A DNA stretch of 64,000 bases from Aeromicrobium ginsengisoli (GTDB taxonomy: Bacteria > Actinomycetota > Actinomycetes > Propionibacteriales > Nocardioidaceae). This document shows, piece by piece, positions 49,781 to 57,934 of the stretch. The translations under genes and the position numbers were made by a program. The stretch is from contig NZ_SDPQ02000003.1 of assembly GCF_004134905.2 (NCBI RefSeq), forward strand, positions 310,001 through 374,000, given 5' to 3'. Each line of letters begins with the position of its first letter. The stretch's first letter is position 1. The notes below the pieces were generated by a model. That model did not search any database, was not told the DNA's origin, and saw nothing but the letters and a program-made list of their open reading frames with translations.

Positions 49781-51283
49781 ATGACTGACACCTTGGTCGT
49801 CGACCGCCCACAGGCCACGCCGCCTGATCACGCAGACAACCCGCACCACGCGACACGCTGGCTGATCCTCGGCGTCATCGCCCTGGCGCAGCTCATCGTC
49901 GTCCTCGACGCGACGATCGTGAACATCGCGCTGCCGACCGCCCAGGAGTCACTCGGCTTCTCCAACGACAACCGTCAGTGGATCGTGACCGGGTACGCGC
50001 TGGCGTTCGGCTCGCTCCTCCTGCTCGGCGGCCGGCTGAGCGACCTGGTCGGCCGCAAGCCGATGTTCATCGTCGGCCTGATCGGCTTCGCCGCCGCCTC
50101 CGCGATCGGCGGCGCCGCCCAGAACTTCGAGATGCTCGTCTCCGCCCGCGTGGCGCAAGGCATCTTCGGCGCACTGCTGGCGCCCGCCGCTCTCTCGCTG
50201 CTGACCGTCACGTTCACCGACGCCGCTGAGCGCGCCAAGGCGTTCGCGATCTTCGGCGCGATCTCCGGTGGCGGCGGTGCCATCGGCCTCATGCTCGGCG
50301 GAGCGCTCACCGAGTACCTCTCCTGGCGCTGGTGCCTGTACGTCAACGTGCCACTCGCCGCGCTCGCCGTGATCGGTGGCACGCTCCTGCTCAAGAAGCA
50401 GGCCCGCGAGGAGAACCCGCCCAAGCTCGACATCCCCGGCACCGCCGTCGTCGTCGCCGGCCTGGTCTCGTTCGTCTACGGCCTGGCCAACGCCGAGTCC
50501 GACGGCTGGTCCAGCACCGTCACGCTCGTCTGCGTCGCTGTCGGTCTCGCCCTGCTCGCACTGTTCGCCGTGATCGAGAACCGCGTGCACAACCCCTTGC
50601 TCCCGCTGCACATCATCTGGGACCGCACCCGCGGCGGCTCGTTCCTGACGGTCGCGATCATCGGCATCGGCCTGTTCGCGGTGTTCCTGTTCCTGACCTA
50701 CTACGTCTCGCTGACGCTCGGCTACACCCCGCTCAAGACCGGCTTCGCATTCATCCCGATGATCCTCGGCATCATGGCCACGGCAACCGGGTTCTCCGGC
50801 GTGGTCGCTCGCATCGGCCCGAAGATCCCGGTCTTTGCCGGAATGCTGCTCGCCTCGTTCGGCCTGGTGCTGTTCGCCCAGCTCGACCTCGACAGCACGT
50901 ACGCCGCGAACATCCTGCCGGGGCTGATCATCACCGGACTGGGTGTCGGCCTGGCGATGGCGCCCGCGTTCAGCGCGGCGACGTCAGGCGTCGACGCCGA
51001 GCATGCCGGTGTCGCGTCGGCAGCCGTCAACACGTTCCAGCAGATCGGTGGCTCGATCGGCACGGCCGTGCTGAGCGCGTTCGCCGCGACCGCTGCGTCG
51101 AACTACCTCGCCGGCAAGACCCCCAACCCGCACAACCAGGCGCTCGCCGCGATGGAGAGCTACACCACCGTGTTCTGGTGGGGCGCCGGGATCTTCGCCG
51201 TCGGAGCCGTCATCTGTGGCCTGCTGCTCCGCCCCGGACCGATCGCGGTCGACCCCGACGCGGCACCCGTCCTGGCGCACTGA
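49781..51283 (+). CDS. MFS transporter, 14-helix DHA2 (EmrB/QacA) family
   Basis: A 500-residue proton-driven exporter with about 14 helices. Helix 1 has the motif LIVVLDATIVNIALPTAQES of DHA2 proteins, motif A reads GRLSDLVGRKPMFIVGL, and motif C-like sequence GGGGAIGLMLGGALTEYLSW follows. These are antiporter signatures of multidrug efflux. The substrate is unknown. ATG at 49781 follows GGAG. It is under the divergent TetR gene, and a long hairpin follows its stop. Confidence 0.94.
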   Translation: MTDTLVVDRPQATPPDHADNPHHATRWLILGVIALAQLIVVLDATIVNIALPTAQESLGFSNDNRQWIVTGYALAFGSLLLLGGRLSDLVGRKPMFIVGLIGFAAASAIGGAAQNFEMLVSARVAQGIFGALLAPAALSLLTVTFTDAAERAKAFAIFGAISGGGGAIGLMLGGALTEYLSWRWCLYVNVPLAALAVIGGTLLLKKQAREENPPKLDIPGTAVVVAGLVSFVYGLANAESDGWSSTVTLVCVAVGLALLALFAVIENRVHNPLLPLHIIWDRTRGGSFLTVAIIGIGLFAVFLFLTYYVSLTLGYTPLKTGFAFIPMILGIMATATGFSGVVARIGPKIPVFAGMLLASFGLVLFAQLDLDSTYAANILPGLIITGLGVGLAMAPAFSAATSGVDAEHAGVASAAVNTFQQIGGSIGTAVLSAFAATAASNYLAGKTPNPHNQALAAMESYTTVFWWGAGIFAVGAVICGLLLRPGPIAVDPDAAPVLAH

Positions 51284-51298
51284 CCGCGCCATCCGTTG

Positions 51299-51337
51299 CC
51301 CGCGACCCGTCACGGCATGAGCCGGGCGGGTCGTGGG
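51299..51337. terminator. Terminator hairpin between MFS and lipoprotein genes
   Basis: CCCGCGACCCG pairs with CGGGTCGTGGG (10 of 11), with an inner CGGC-ATGA-GCCG stem. It lies between the convergent stops at 51283 and 51354 and can serve both strands. Confidence 0.75.
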
Positions 51338-51353
51338 CTGTCCGGACGCGGAT

Positions 51354-51764
51354 TCAGCGCTGGGCCAGCACCTGGACGTGGCAGCTGCCACCGTTCTCGG
51401 GCGCCGGGAGGTTGTTGATCACGAAGCGCGTGGACCCACCAGCCGAGACGTTGGCCAGCTGACGCGTCTTGGCCTTCTCCGCGCCGCCGGCGGCCTCGCC
51501 GACGTACACCGTGACCTGATAGGTCACCTTGCTCTTGCCGGCGTTGGCAATGAAGCCCGACGAGTTCCAGACGCCCTTGGGCGTCTTGGCGCAGCGGAAC
51601 TTCGACAACGCCTCGGGCGCCGGCGTTCCCTTGGGCGGCGCGACGGTCGGCGTGGTCACGGCCTGGGTCGGCGCGGAGGTCGTGGCCTTCGTGGCCGGCG
51701 GATCGTCCGAGCCACCGCCGCAGCCCGCGAGCACCAGGAGCAGGGCCACCGCGAGCGTACGCAT
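51354..51764 (-). CDS. Small secreted lipoprotein
   Basis: A 136-residue lipoprotein. The signal and lipobox are RTLAVALLLVLAGCGGGSDD. A Thr/Pro/Ala-rich spacer of about 35 residues follows, then a compact domain (FRCAKTPKGVWNSSGFIANA, KVTYQVTVYVGEAAGGAEKA, GSTRFVINNLPAPENGGSCH). Two cysteines in the mature domain (RCAKT and SCHVQV) could form a disulfide. The beta-strand pattern resembles a small immunoglobulin-like domain (FxxN…F-type). Function unknown. The secreted gene at 51877 lies upstream on the same strand but is separated by a hairpin. Confidence 0.8.
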   Translation of the reverse strand: MRTLAVALLLVLAGCGGGSDDPPATKATTSAPTQAVTTPTVAPPKGTPAPEALSKFRCAKTPKGVWNSSGFIANAGKSKVTYQVTVYVGEAAGGAEKAKTRQLANVSAGGSTRFVINNLPAPENGGSCHVQVLAQR

Positions 51765-51789
51765 GGGGTCATCCCATCACGCGTCGGCC

Positions 51790-51835
51790 GTGCCGGGTCG
51801 GAGGCGCGCTCCTCGACGAGGAGATGGCCCGGCAC
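51790..51835 (-). terminator. Terminator hairpin after the 51877-52341 gene
   Basis: GTGCCGGG (51790-51797) pairs perfectly with CCCGGCAC (51828-51835), and CTCCTC-GAC-GAGGAG forms an inner stem. It lies about 40 bases beyond the stop of the - strand gene and before the next gene's start. Confidence 0.7.
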
Positions 51836-51876
51836 AGGGGCTCCGAACCATCTCCTGTCGCACTGGACTCAGGCCA

Positions 51877-52341
51877 TCAGAGGTCCAGGTGCGCTCCACT
51901 GGTGAGGTCATCGATCGAGATGCTCGACCACACCGCGGCGACCAAGGTGGCCTTCTGCCCCGGCGGGCAGTCGAGCACGGTCGATGCCGCTGGTCCCGTG
52001 ACGCTGAGCGAGCCGACGAGGTTGCCGTTCTTCCCTGCCGTGAACGTGCCGCTCTGCTGGAAGTCACCGCTGACCGTCGTCTTCTTCGGGTCGGACGGCA
52101 CCTTGTTGCCGCCGTTGACGCAGGAGTACGTGGCGTCGAGGTGGCCGCTGACCTGGACCGTTTCCTGGGAGCCGGACTCGAGCCCGGCTTCCTTGAACTT
52201 GACCGTCAACGTGGTCCCCGACTGCGAGGCCGAGGTCTGGCTGGCGATGAAGTGGGCATTGCCGGCCTGTGCGGCCGTGGACATGAAGAGGAGAGCCGCA
52301 CTTGCAGCGGCAATCACAGAGAAAATTCGCCGTGAAATCAT
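51877..52341 (-). CDS. Small secreted protein of unknown function
   Basis: A 154-residue protein with a Sec signal peptide (IFSVIAAASAALLFMSTAAQ, cleavage after AQA). The mature beta-rich domain has one cysteine pair (TYSCVNGG and VLDCPPGQK). The sequence VSGHLDATYSCVNGGNKVPS, with TVSGDFQQSGTFTAGKNGNL, suggests a small extracellular beta-sandwich. No family is recognised with confidence. ATG at 52341 follows AAGGAAG. Longer in-frame starts lack a signal peptide. It is separated from the 3-hydroxybutyryl-CoA dehydrogenase gene by about 250 bases in which I see only a possible promoter region. Confidence 0.82.
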   Translation of the reverse strand: MISRRIFSVIAAASAALLFMSTAAQAGNAHFIASQTSASQSGTTLTVKFKEAGLESGSQETVQVSGHLDATYSCVNGGNKVPSDPKKTTVSGDFQQSGTFTAGKNGNLVGSLSVTGPAASTVLDCPPGQKATLVAAVWSSISIDDLTSGAHLDL

Positions 52342-52595
52342 GGTGGGTCTTCCTTGGAGAGGTGAGCGATCGTGCGGGTATGCGCGTGCGCTCTCTCGCC
52401 CCCCAGCGCCATGCGCCAGGAACTCCGGCTCCAGGAGATCCACATCAGGAGCGCGTTCCACACGTGCCCCACCGCGGACGCTACGCCGGGACATCTCGTC
52501 TCTACTTGACTCGAAATGACTGGTCCAGGAGGGCCATGTCGTCCCGCAGCTCGCGACCAATTACTATGACGTCCTACTAACTTTGAGGGAGCACC

Positions 52596-53459
52596 ATGAG
52601 CGGGATCGAACGCGTTGGCGTTATCGGCGGCGGGCTGATGGGATCGGGCATCACCGAGGTCGCCGCACGCGCCGGCCTGGACGTCGTGGTCATCGAGATC
52701 AACGCCGACGCGGTCAAGGCAGCATCAGGACGGGTCGAGGGGTCGCTGCGGCGGGCCGAGTCCCGCGGCAAGATCGACGCCGCCGAGGTCACCGCGGTGC
52801 TCGACCGCATCACGTTCACCGACGACCTGGAGCAGCTCGCCGATCGTGACCTGGTCGTCGAGGCCGCCTCGGAGGACGAGCAGACCAAGCTTGACCTGTT
52901 CCGCCGCATCGGGCAGATCCTGACCAAGGACGACGCGATCCTGGCGTCCAACACCTCCTCGATCCCGATCGTGAAGCTCGGTGCCGTGTCGGGACGCGCC
53001 CACCACGTCATGGGCGTGCACTTCTTCAATCCCGCACCCGTCATGCAGCTCGTCGAGCTCATCCCCTCGCTCACGACGTCCCCCGAGACGCTCGAACGTA
53101 TGCGCTCCTGGGTCACCGACACCCTTGGTAAGAAGCCGATCGACGCCACCGACCGCGCCGGGTTCGTCGTCAACAGCCTCCTTGTGCCCTACCTGCTCTC
53201 GGCAATTCGGATGTACGAAGCCGGCTATGCCTCAGCCGCCGACATCGACCGCGGCATGGTGCTGGGCTGTGGCCACCCCATGGGCCCCCTCGCCCTGTCC
53301 GACCTCATCGGCCTCGACACCCTCAAGGCCATCGGCAAGTCGATGTACGACGAGTTCAAGGAGCCGCTCTACTCGCCGCCGCCGCTGCTCGACCGCATGG
53401 TCGACGCCGGCCTGCTCGGCAAGAAGACCGGGCAAGGGTTCTACGGCTACGAGAAGTAG
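52596..53459 (+). CDS. 3-hydroxybutyryl-CoA dehydrogenase
   Basis: A 287-residue NAD(P)-dependent enzyme that oxidises or forms L-3-hydroxyacyl-CoA. It has the Rossmann motif VGVIGGGLMGSGITEVAARA, EAASEDEQTKLDLFRRI, ILASNTSSIPI, the catalytic histidine in HVMGVHFFNPAPVMQLVELI, and the C-terminal domain GFVVNSLLVPYLLSAIRMYE. The length is standard for the short single-function form (Hbd/FadB2). GGGAG precedes the ATG at 52596. Its place among other lipid genes suggests beta-oxidation or C4 metabolism. Confidence 0.94.
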   Translation: MSGIERVGVIGGGLMGSGITEVAARAGLDVVVIEINADAVKAASGRVEGSLRRAESRGKIDAAEVTAVLDRITFTDDLEQLADRDLVVEAASEDEQTKLDLFRRIGQILTKDDAILASNTSSIPIVKLGAVSGRAHHVMGVHFFNPAPVMQLVELIPSLTTSPETLERMRSWVTDTLGKKPIDATDRAGFVVNSLLVPYLLSAIRMYEAGYASAADIDRGMVLGCGHPMGPLALSDLIGLDTLKAIGKSMYDEFKEPLYSPPPLLDRMVDAGLLGKKTGQGFYGYEK

Positions 53460-53463
53460 CCGC

Positions 53464-53628
53464 TCACTCGATCACGCGGTCGTCGCGGTGCGCGGCGAAG
53501 AACTCGGCTTGCTGGCGCATGATGTCGCGCATGCCCGAACCTTTGGGCACGCCGTAGACCGTGCCGAAGTCGAACTCGCGCTGGCTCCGCCATGCTCGAT
53601 CAGCATGCGTCAGACGTTGTCGCCGACA
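53464..53628 (-). pseudogene. Start-less 3' gene fragment
   Basis: Directly after the dehydrogenase, the - strand holds an open frame of about 54 codons that reads WRSQREFDFGTVYGVPKGSG, MRDIMRQQAEFFAAHRDD and RVIE before TGA at 53464-53466. It has no usable start. An in-frame stop lies just upstream, and the frame overlaps the end of the MFS gene in a different frame. The sequence looks like a real protein C-terminus rather than antisense noise. I do not recognise the family. Probably the remnant of a gene cut by a rearrangement. Confidence 0.45.
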
Positions 53629-54923
53629 TCAGCCGATGGCTCGAGCCCGTTGGCCGCAGCCGGTAGCTGCGGCTCGACCCAGAGGACCGAGACCACGATC
53701 ACCACCAGCACCCCGACCAGCAGCATCCCGATCCAGGCCGCACCCAGTCCGCGGTCGATCAGCAGGCCGGCGACGGGCGGCCCCGTGACGGAAGCCGCCT
53801 GGAAGCCCGCCGAGCTGATGGCGTTGTAGCGACCACGCAGGTGGTCGGGGGCCAGGTCGTTGACCATGGCGGGCACCGTCGGCTGGAGCAGCGTCTCGCC
53901 GAGCGCGAACACCGACGCACAGGCGGCGACCAGGAGCGATGCCCCGAGGGTGCCCGGAATCCACGACGAGGCGCTGAGGAGCAGCCACGAGACCGCCCAC
54001 ATGAGCGCCATCGCCACGACGACGCGAGTGCGCCGCCGGCCTTCCATGTGGCGCAGCACCAACAGCTGCAGCAGCACGATGACCAAGGTGTTGGCGGCGA
54101 AGGCCCAGCCCAGCGCCCTGGTCGACACCTCGCTCACCGCCCGCGCGTAGGCCGGCATGCCGGCATTGAGCTGGGCGTAACCGACGAATGCCGCGGCGAA
54201 CGAGAGCAGGGTCAACGACAGCACGGCAGGGCGACGAAGCAAGGCGAGATAGCTGACCCCGGCCGCGTCGGCATGCGCGTGCTCGTGCACCTCGCCGCGA
54301 TGCGGACCTCCGACGTGGCGCAAGGGCCCGAGGAGGAGGACCAGGGCGGGCAGATAGCTGGCAGCCTCGACGAGGTACATGACCTGGAACGTCACCGGTC
54401 GTGACACGTCGGCGACGAAGCCACCGATGATGCCGCCGACACCGACACCGAGGTTGAGCAGGGCGAAGTTCATGCCGAAGTAGCGCGGCCGGATCCTGGA
54501 GGGGACGATCGTCGCCACCATCGACTGTGACGCGGGCCAGGCGAGGCCGAACGACGCGCCGACCAGCGTGAGGCCGAACGCAGCCACCGGCACCGTCGTC
54601 GCGAAGGCCATGATCAGCTGCCCCGTGAACGCCGACAGGAGCGCGGCGATCATGGTCTTGCGCGCGCCGATGCGATCGATGACGACTCCGCCGGGGCCCA
54701 GCACCAGGAACCCCGCCAGGGACAGCAGCGCCATCAGCAGGCCGACGGTGTCGAGGCTGAAGCCGCGGATCTCGTGGAGGTAGACGACCCAGAACGGGAG
54801 GACGAGCCCCGTGCCGATGAACTGGAAGGCGACGACGGACAGCAGCAGCCGGCCCTCGCGGGGCAGGTCCCGCCAGAAGCTGCTCAAGGGCGGGCGATGG
54901 GGCTCGGCGTCGGCGGTGCTCAT
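53610..54923 (-). CDS. MFS transporter, 12-helix type
   Basis: A 437-residue major-facilitator protein with about 12 helices. The start LSSFWRDLPREGRLLLSVVA leads into helix 1 (VVAFQFIGTGLVLPFWVVYL). Motif A-like sequence reads LGPGGVVIDRIGARKTMIAA. A charged His-rich cytoplasmic loop (GGPHRGEVHEHAHADAAG) sits between helices 6 and 7. The second half has the ALGETLLQPTVPAMVNDLAP segment common in drug-proton antiporters. The substrate is unknown. The - strand 3' end overlaps a gene fragment. It is divergent from the acyl-CoA synthetase gene. Confidence 0.88.
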   Translation of the reverse strand: MSTADAEPHRPPLSSFWRDLPREGRLLLSVVAFQFIGTGLVLPFWVVYLHEIRGFSLDTVGLLMALLSLAGFLVLGPGGVVIDRIGARKTMIAALLSAFTGQLIMAFATTVPVAAFGLTLVGASFGLAWPASQSMVATIVPSRIRPRYFGMNFALLNLGVGVGGIIGGFVADVSRPVTFQVMYLVEAASYLPALVLLLGPLRHVGGPHRGEVHEHAHADAAGVSYLALLRRPAVLSLTLLSFAAAFVGYAQLNAGMPAYARAVSEVSTRALGWAFAANTLVIVLLQLLVLRHMEGRRRTRVVVAMALMWAVSWLLLSASSWIPGTLGASLLVAACASVFALGETLLQPTVPAMVNDLAPDHLRGRYNAISSAGFQAASVTGPPVAGLLIDRGLGAAWIGMLLVGVLVVIVVSVLWVEPQLPAAANGLEPSADVGDNV

Positions 54924-55056
54924 GCGTACGCGCGAAGGGAGGTCGTGGGCACTGACCCACTCTCGCCCATACGTCTGACATCTCCCTTTGGGGGTGCAAC
55001 CTCCTCGCAGCGGGGTGCACGATAGACATGACCCACGCCACGCCCAGGAGGCACTC

Positions 55057-56589
55057 GTGTTCTACCCGTTGACCGTCATGGACTTCCTCGATCGTGCCGT
55101 CACGGTCTATCCCGATCGCGTCGCCGTGATCGACGAGCCCGACCAGCCGGCCGAGTCGTGGGGCGAGATCACGTATGCCGAGCTGGGCCGGCGAGCGCGC
55201 GCGCAGGCCGCGTCGCTCGACGAGATGGGCGTGCCGGTCGGTGGCCGGGTCGCGGTCGTGTCGCAGAACTCCGCGCGGCTGCTGACGTCGTTCTTCGGCG
55301 TCTCCGGCTGGGGCCGCGTGCTGGTCCCGGTCAACTTCCGGTTGGCGACCGCCGAGATCCGCTACATCGTCGAGCACTCGGGTGCCGAGGTGCTGATGGT
55401 CGACCCCGCCCTGCGGCACCTCGTCGACGAGGTCGACTGCAAGCGGACGTTCGTGCTGGGCGAGGACGACGACGCGATCTGGGGCTCCACTGCCGAGCCG
55501 CAGCCGTGGGCGGGTGACGAGGGCGCGACGGCGACGATCAACTACACGTCCGGGACGACCGCGCGACCCAAGGGCGTCCAGCTCACCCATCGCAACAACT
55601 GGCTCAACGCGACGGTGTTCGGCTGGCAGGCGTCGGTGTCGGACCGCGACGTCTACCTCCACACGCTGCCGATGTTCCATGCCAACGGCTGGGGTCACCC
55701 GTTCGCGGCGACCGGCATGGGCGCCACGCACGTGGTGCTGCGCCAGGTCGACGGCACCGAGATCCTCAAGCGCATCGAGCAGCACGGCGTCACCTACCTG
55801 TGCGCCGCCCCGGCAGTCGTGACCGCCGCTCTCGACGGCGCGAAGACGTGGGACGGCGAGATCCCCGGCCGCGACCGCGTACGCATCATCGTCGCGGGTG
55901 CGCCGCCGCCGACACGCACGATCGAGCGCGTCCGCGAGGAGCTGGGCTGGGAGTTCATCCAGATCTACGGCCTCACCGAGACCGCACCCCTGCTGACGAT
56001 GGCCCGCATGCGCGCCGAGTGGGACGACCTCGACCCGCACCAGCAGGCAGTCAACCTCGGCCGGGCCGGTGCGCCGGTCATCGGCGTACGCATGAAGATC
56101 GACGACGAGGGTGAGGTGCTGGCGCAGTCCAACCACAACCTCGAGGCGTACTGGGACAACCCGGAGGCCACCGCCGAGGCGCAGGCCGACAACTGGTTCC
56201 ACACGGGCGACGGCGGCACGTTCGAGGACGGCTACATCGCGATCGCCGACCGCAAGAAGGACGTCATCATCACCGGCGGCGAGAACGTCTCGTCGATCGA
56301 GGTCGAGGACGCCCTGAGCTCACACCCATCGGTCCGCGAGGTCGCCGTGATCGGCATCCCCGACGAGAAGTGGGGCGAGCTCGTCACCGCGCTGGTCGTG
56401 CTGGATCCCGATGCCGAGCCGGTCGACGAGGCCGGCCTCATCGCACACTGCCGCCAGCACCTCGCCGGCTACAAGTGCCCCAAGAAGATCGAGTTCCGCG
56501 ACGAGCTGGCCCGCACGGCGACCGGCAAGCTGCAGAAGTTCAAGCTCCGTCAGCCCTACTGGGAGGGTCGGGACCGCCAGGTCAACTAA
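55057..56589 (+). CDS. Acyl-CoA synthetase (AMP-forming)
   Basis: A 510-residue ANL-family ligase that activates a carboxylic acid with ATP and CoA. It has the AMP-binding P-loop INYTSGTTARPKGVQLTHRN, the LPMFHANGWGHPFA segment, IQIYGLTETAPLLTM, GDGGTFEDGYIAIADRKKDV, IITGGENVSSIEVEDALSSH and the C-terminal lysine in ARTATGKLQKFKLR. The form is that of medium- or short-chain acyl-CoA synthetases. GTG at 55057 follows AGGAGG. An ATG-like upstream extension is not conserved. Its stop overlaps the stop of the convergent desaturase gene. Confidence 0.93.
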   Translation: MFYPLTVMDFLDRAVTVYPDRVAVIDEPDQPAESWGEITYAELGRRARAQAASLDEMGVPVGGRVAVVSQNSARLLTSFFGVSGWGRVLVPVNFRLATAEIRYIVEHSGAEVLMVDPALRHLVDEVDCKRTFVLGEDDDAIWGSTAEPQPWAGDEGATATINYTSGTTARPKGVQLTHRNNWLNATVFGWQASVSDRDVYLHTLPMFHANGWGHPFAATGMGATHVVLRQVDGTEILKRIEQHGVTYLCAAPAVVTAALDGAKTWDGEIPGRDRVRIIVAGAPPPTRTIERVREELGWEFIQIYGLTETAPLLTMARMRAEWDDLDPHQQAVNLGRAGAPVIGVRMKIDDEGEVLAQSNHNLEAYWDNPEATAEAQADNWFHTGDGGTFEDGYIAIADRKKDVIITGGENVSSIEVEDALSSHPSVREVAVIGIPDEKWGELVTALVVLDPDAEPVDEAGLIAHCRQHLAGYKCPKKIEFRDELARTATGKLQKFKLRQPYWEGRDRQVN

Positions 56590-57671
56590 AGGCTGGGCGC
56601 GCGGAGCTGGGCTGACAACGGGCAGTCGAACGGGTCTCGGGCGCGCAGGCCGACGTTGTTGAGGTAGTCGACCACGATCGCGTACGAGTGGAAGAGCCCG
56701 ACCTCCATGTAGTCGATGCCCTCGCGCTCGCAGTGCGCGCGTACGAGCGGCTGCGCCTTCTTGAGGTTGCAGCGCGGCATGTTGGGGAACAGGTGGTGCT
56801 CGATCTGGTAGTTGAGGCCGCCCATCGCCCAGTCGACCACGGGGTTGCCGCGGACGTTGCGCGACACCATGACCTGGCGGCGGAGGAAGTCGAGCTTCAT
56901 CTCCGGCGGGATGATCGGCATGCCCTTGTGGGCCGGCGCGAAGGACGCACCGAGGCAGAAGCCGAAGACCGCCATCTGGATCGCGAAGAACGACAACGCC
57001 TTGCCGAGCGGCAGGAAGGTCAGGAGCACCGCGACGTACGCGGTGAGGCGCGTGACGACCAGGAACAGCTCGACCCGGCGCCACGGCTGGCCGGAGTCCT
57101 TGTCGCGGGCGGCGCGGATCGACTCGGCATGCAGGTTGAGACCCTCGAGCGTCAGCAAGGGGAAGAACAGCCAGCCCTGCCGCTTGACGAACCAGCCGGC
57201 GAACCCCTCGGTGCGCTGCTCCACGATGCTGGGCGTGAACGCGATCGCGCCGGGTCCGATGTCGGGGTCGTAGCCCTCGAGGTTGGGGCCCTTGTGGTGC
57301 ATGTTGTGCTTGGCCCGCCACCACGCGAAGCTCAGGCCGGCGAAGGCGCCGGCGAGGATGCGGGCGGTCCAGGCGTTCCACGCCGCGGACGTGAACATCT
57401 GGCGGTGCGCCGCGTCGTGGCCGAGGAAGCCGAACTGCGTCACGATGACGCCGAGTGCCGCCGCCAGGATCAGCTGGAACCACGAGTTGCCGAGCCAGAA
57501 GAAGCCGGCCCAGATGGCGAAGAACGCGCCGACGTGGGCACCGATCTGGAGCCAGTAGTAGATGTGGGCCCGCTCCAGCAGCCCGGACGCCTTGACGTCC
57601 TGCATCAACTCGGTGAAGTGACTGACGTATTGCTCACTGGGGGCAGAGTCTGTCTGGGCTTCTTGCGTCAT
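56586..57671 (-). CDS. Membrane fatty acid desaturase
   Basis: A 361-residue di-iron membrane enzyme with the three histidine boxes HDAAHRQ, HNMHHKG and QIEHHLFP and about four to six helices (IGAHVGAFFAIWAGFFWLGN, LILAAALGVIVTQFGFLGH, TAYVAVLLTFLPLGKALSFF). This linoleoyl-CoA/acyl-lipid desaturase type inserts a double bond into a fatty acyl chain using O2 and ferredoxin or cytochrome b5-type electrons. Regiospecificity cannot be told. ATG at 57671 follows AAGGGG. The next 263 bases up to pyc hold no gene or clear signal. Confidence 0.93.
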   Translation of the reverse strand: MTQEAQTDSAPSEQYVSHFTELMQDVKASGLLERAHIYYWLQIGAHVGAFFAIWAGFFWLGNSWFQLILAAALGVIVTQFGFLGHDAAHRQMFTSAAWNAWTARILAGAFAGLSFAWWRAKHNMHHKGPNLEGYDPDIGPGAIAFTPSIVEQRTEGFAGWFVKRQGWLFFPLLTLEGLNLHAESIRAARDKDSGQPWRRVELFLVVTRLTAYVAVLLTFLPLGKALSFFAIQMAVFGFCLGASFAPAHKGMPIIPPEMKLDFLRRQVMVSRNVRGNPVVDWAMGGLNYQIEHHLFPNMPRCNLKKAQPLVRAHCEREGIDYMEVGLFHSYAIVVDYLNNVGLRARDPFDCPLSAQLRAPSL

Positions 57672-57934
57672 GTGCGGCCCCTTCCATTGAGGACCGTGCA
57701 CGCATCATCGGGCCTACCGCCGCAAACTGTCTACGCACTTCCATCGTCCCACGCACACGCGCCATCGGCCCCTCCAGAACCTGTGAACTTTGCGAGAACG
57801 TCATCGCCGCAGGTCGGAGGGGTGCCCCGCACGATTGAGCGGTGACGTGGTCGCCCATTCGGGACCCGGATAGGCGACCCACGCACCGTTGCGACGTCAG
57901 AAGGGCGACTCATCCATCGCCCCGGACCTGAGGG

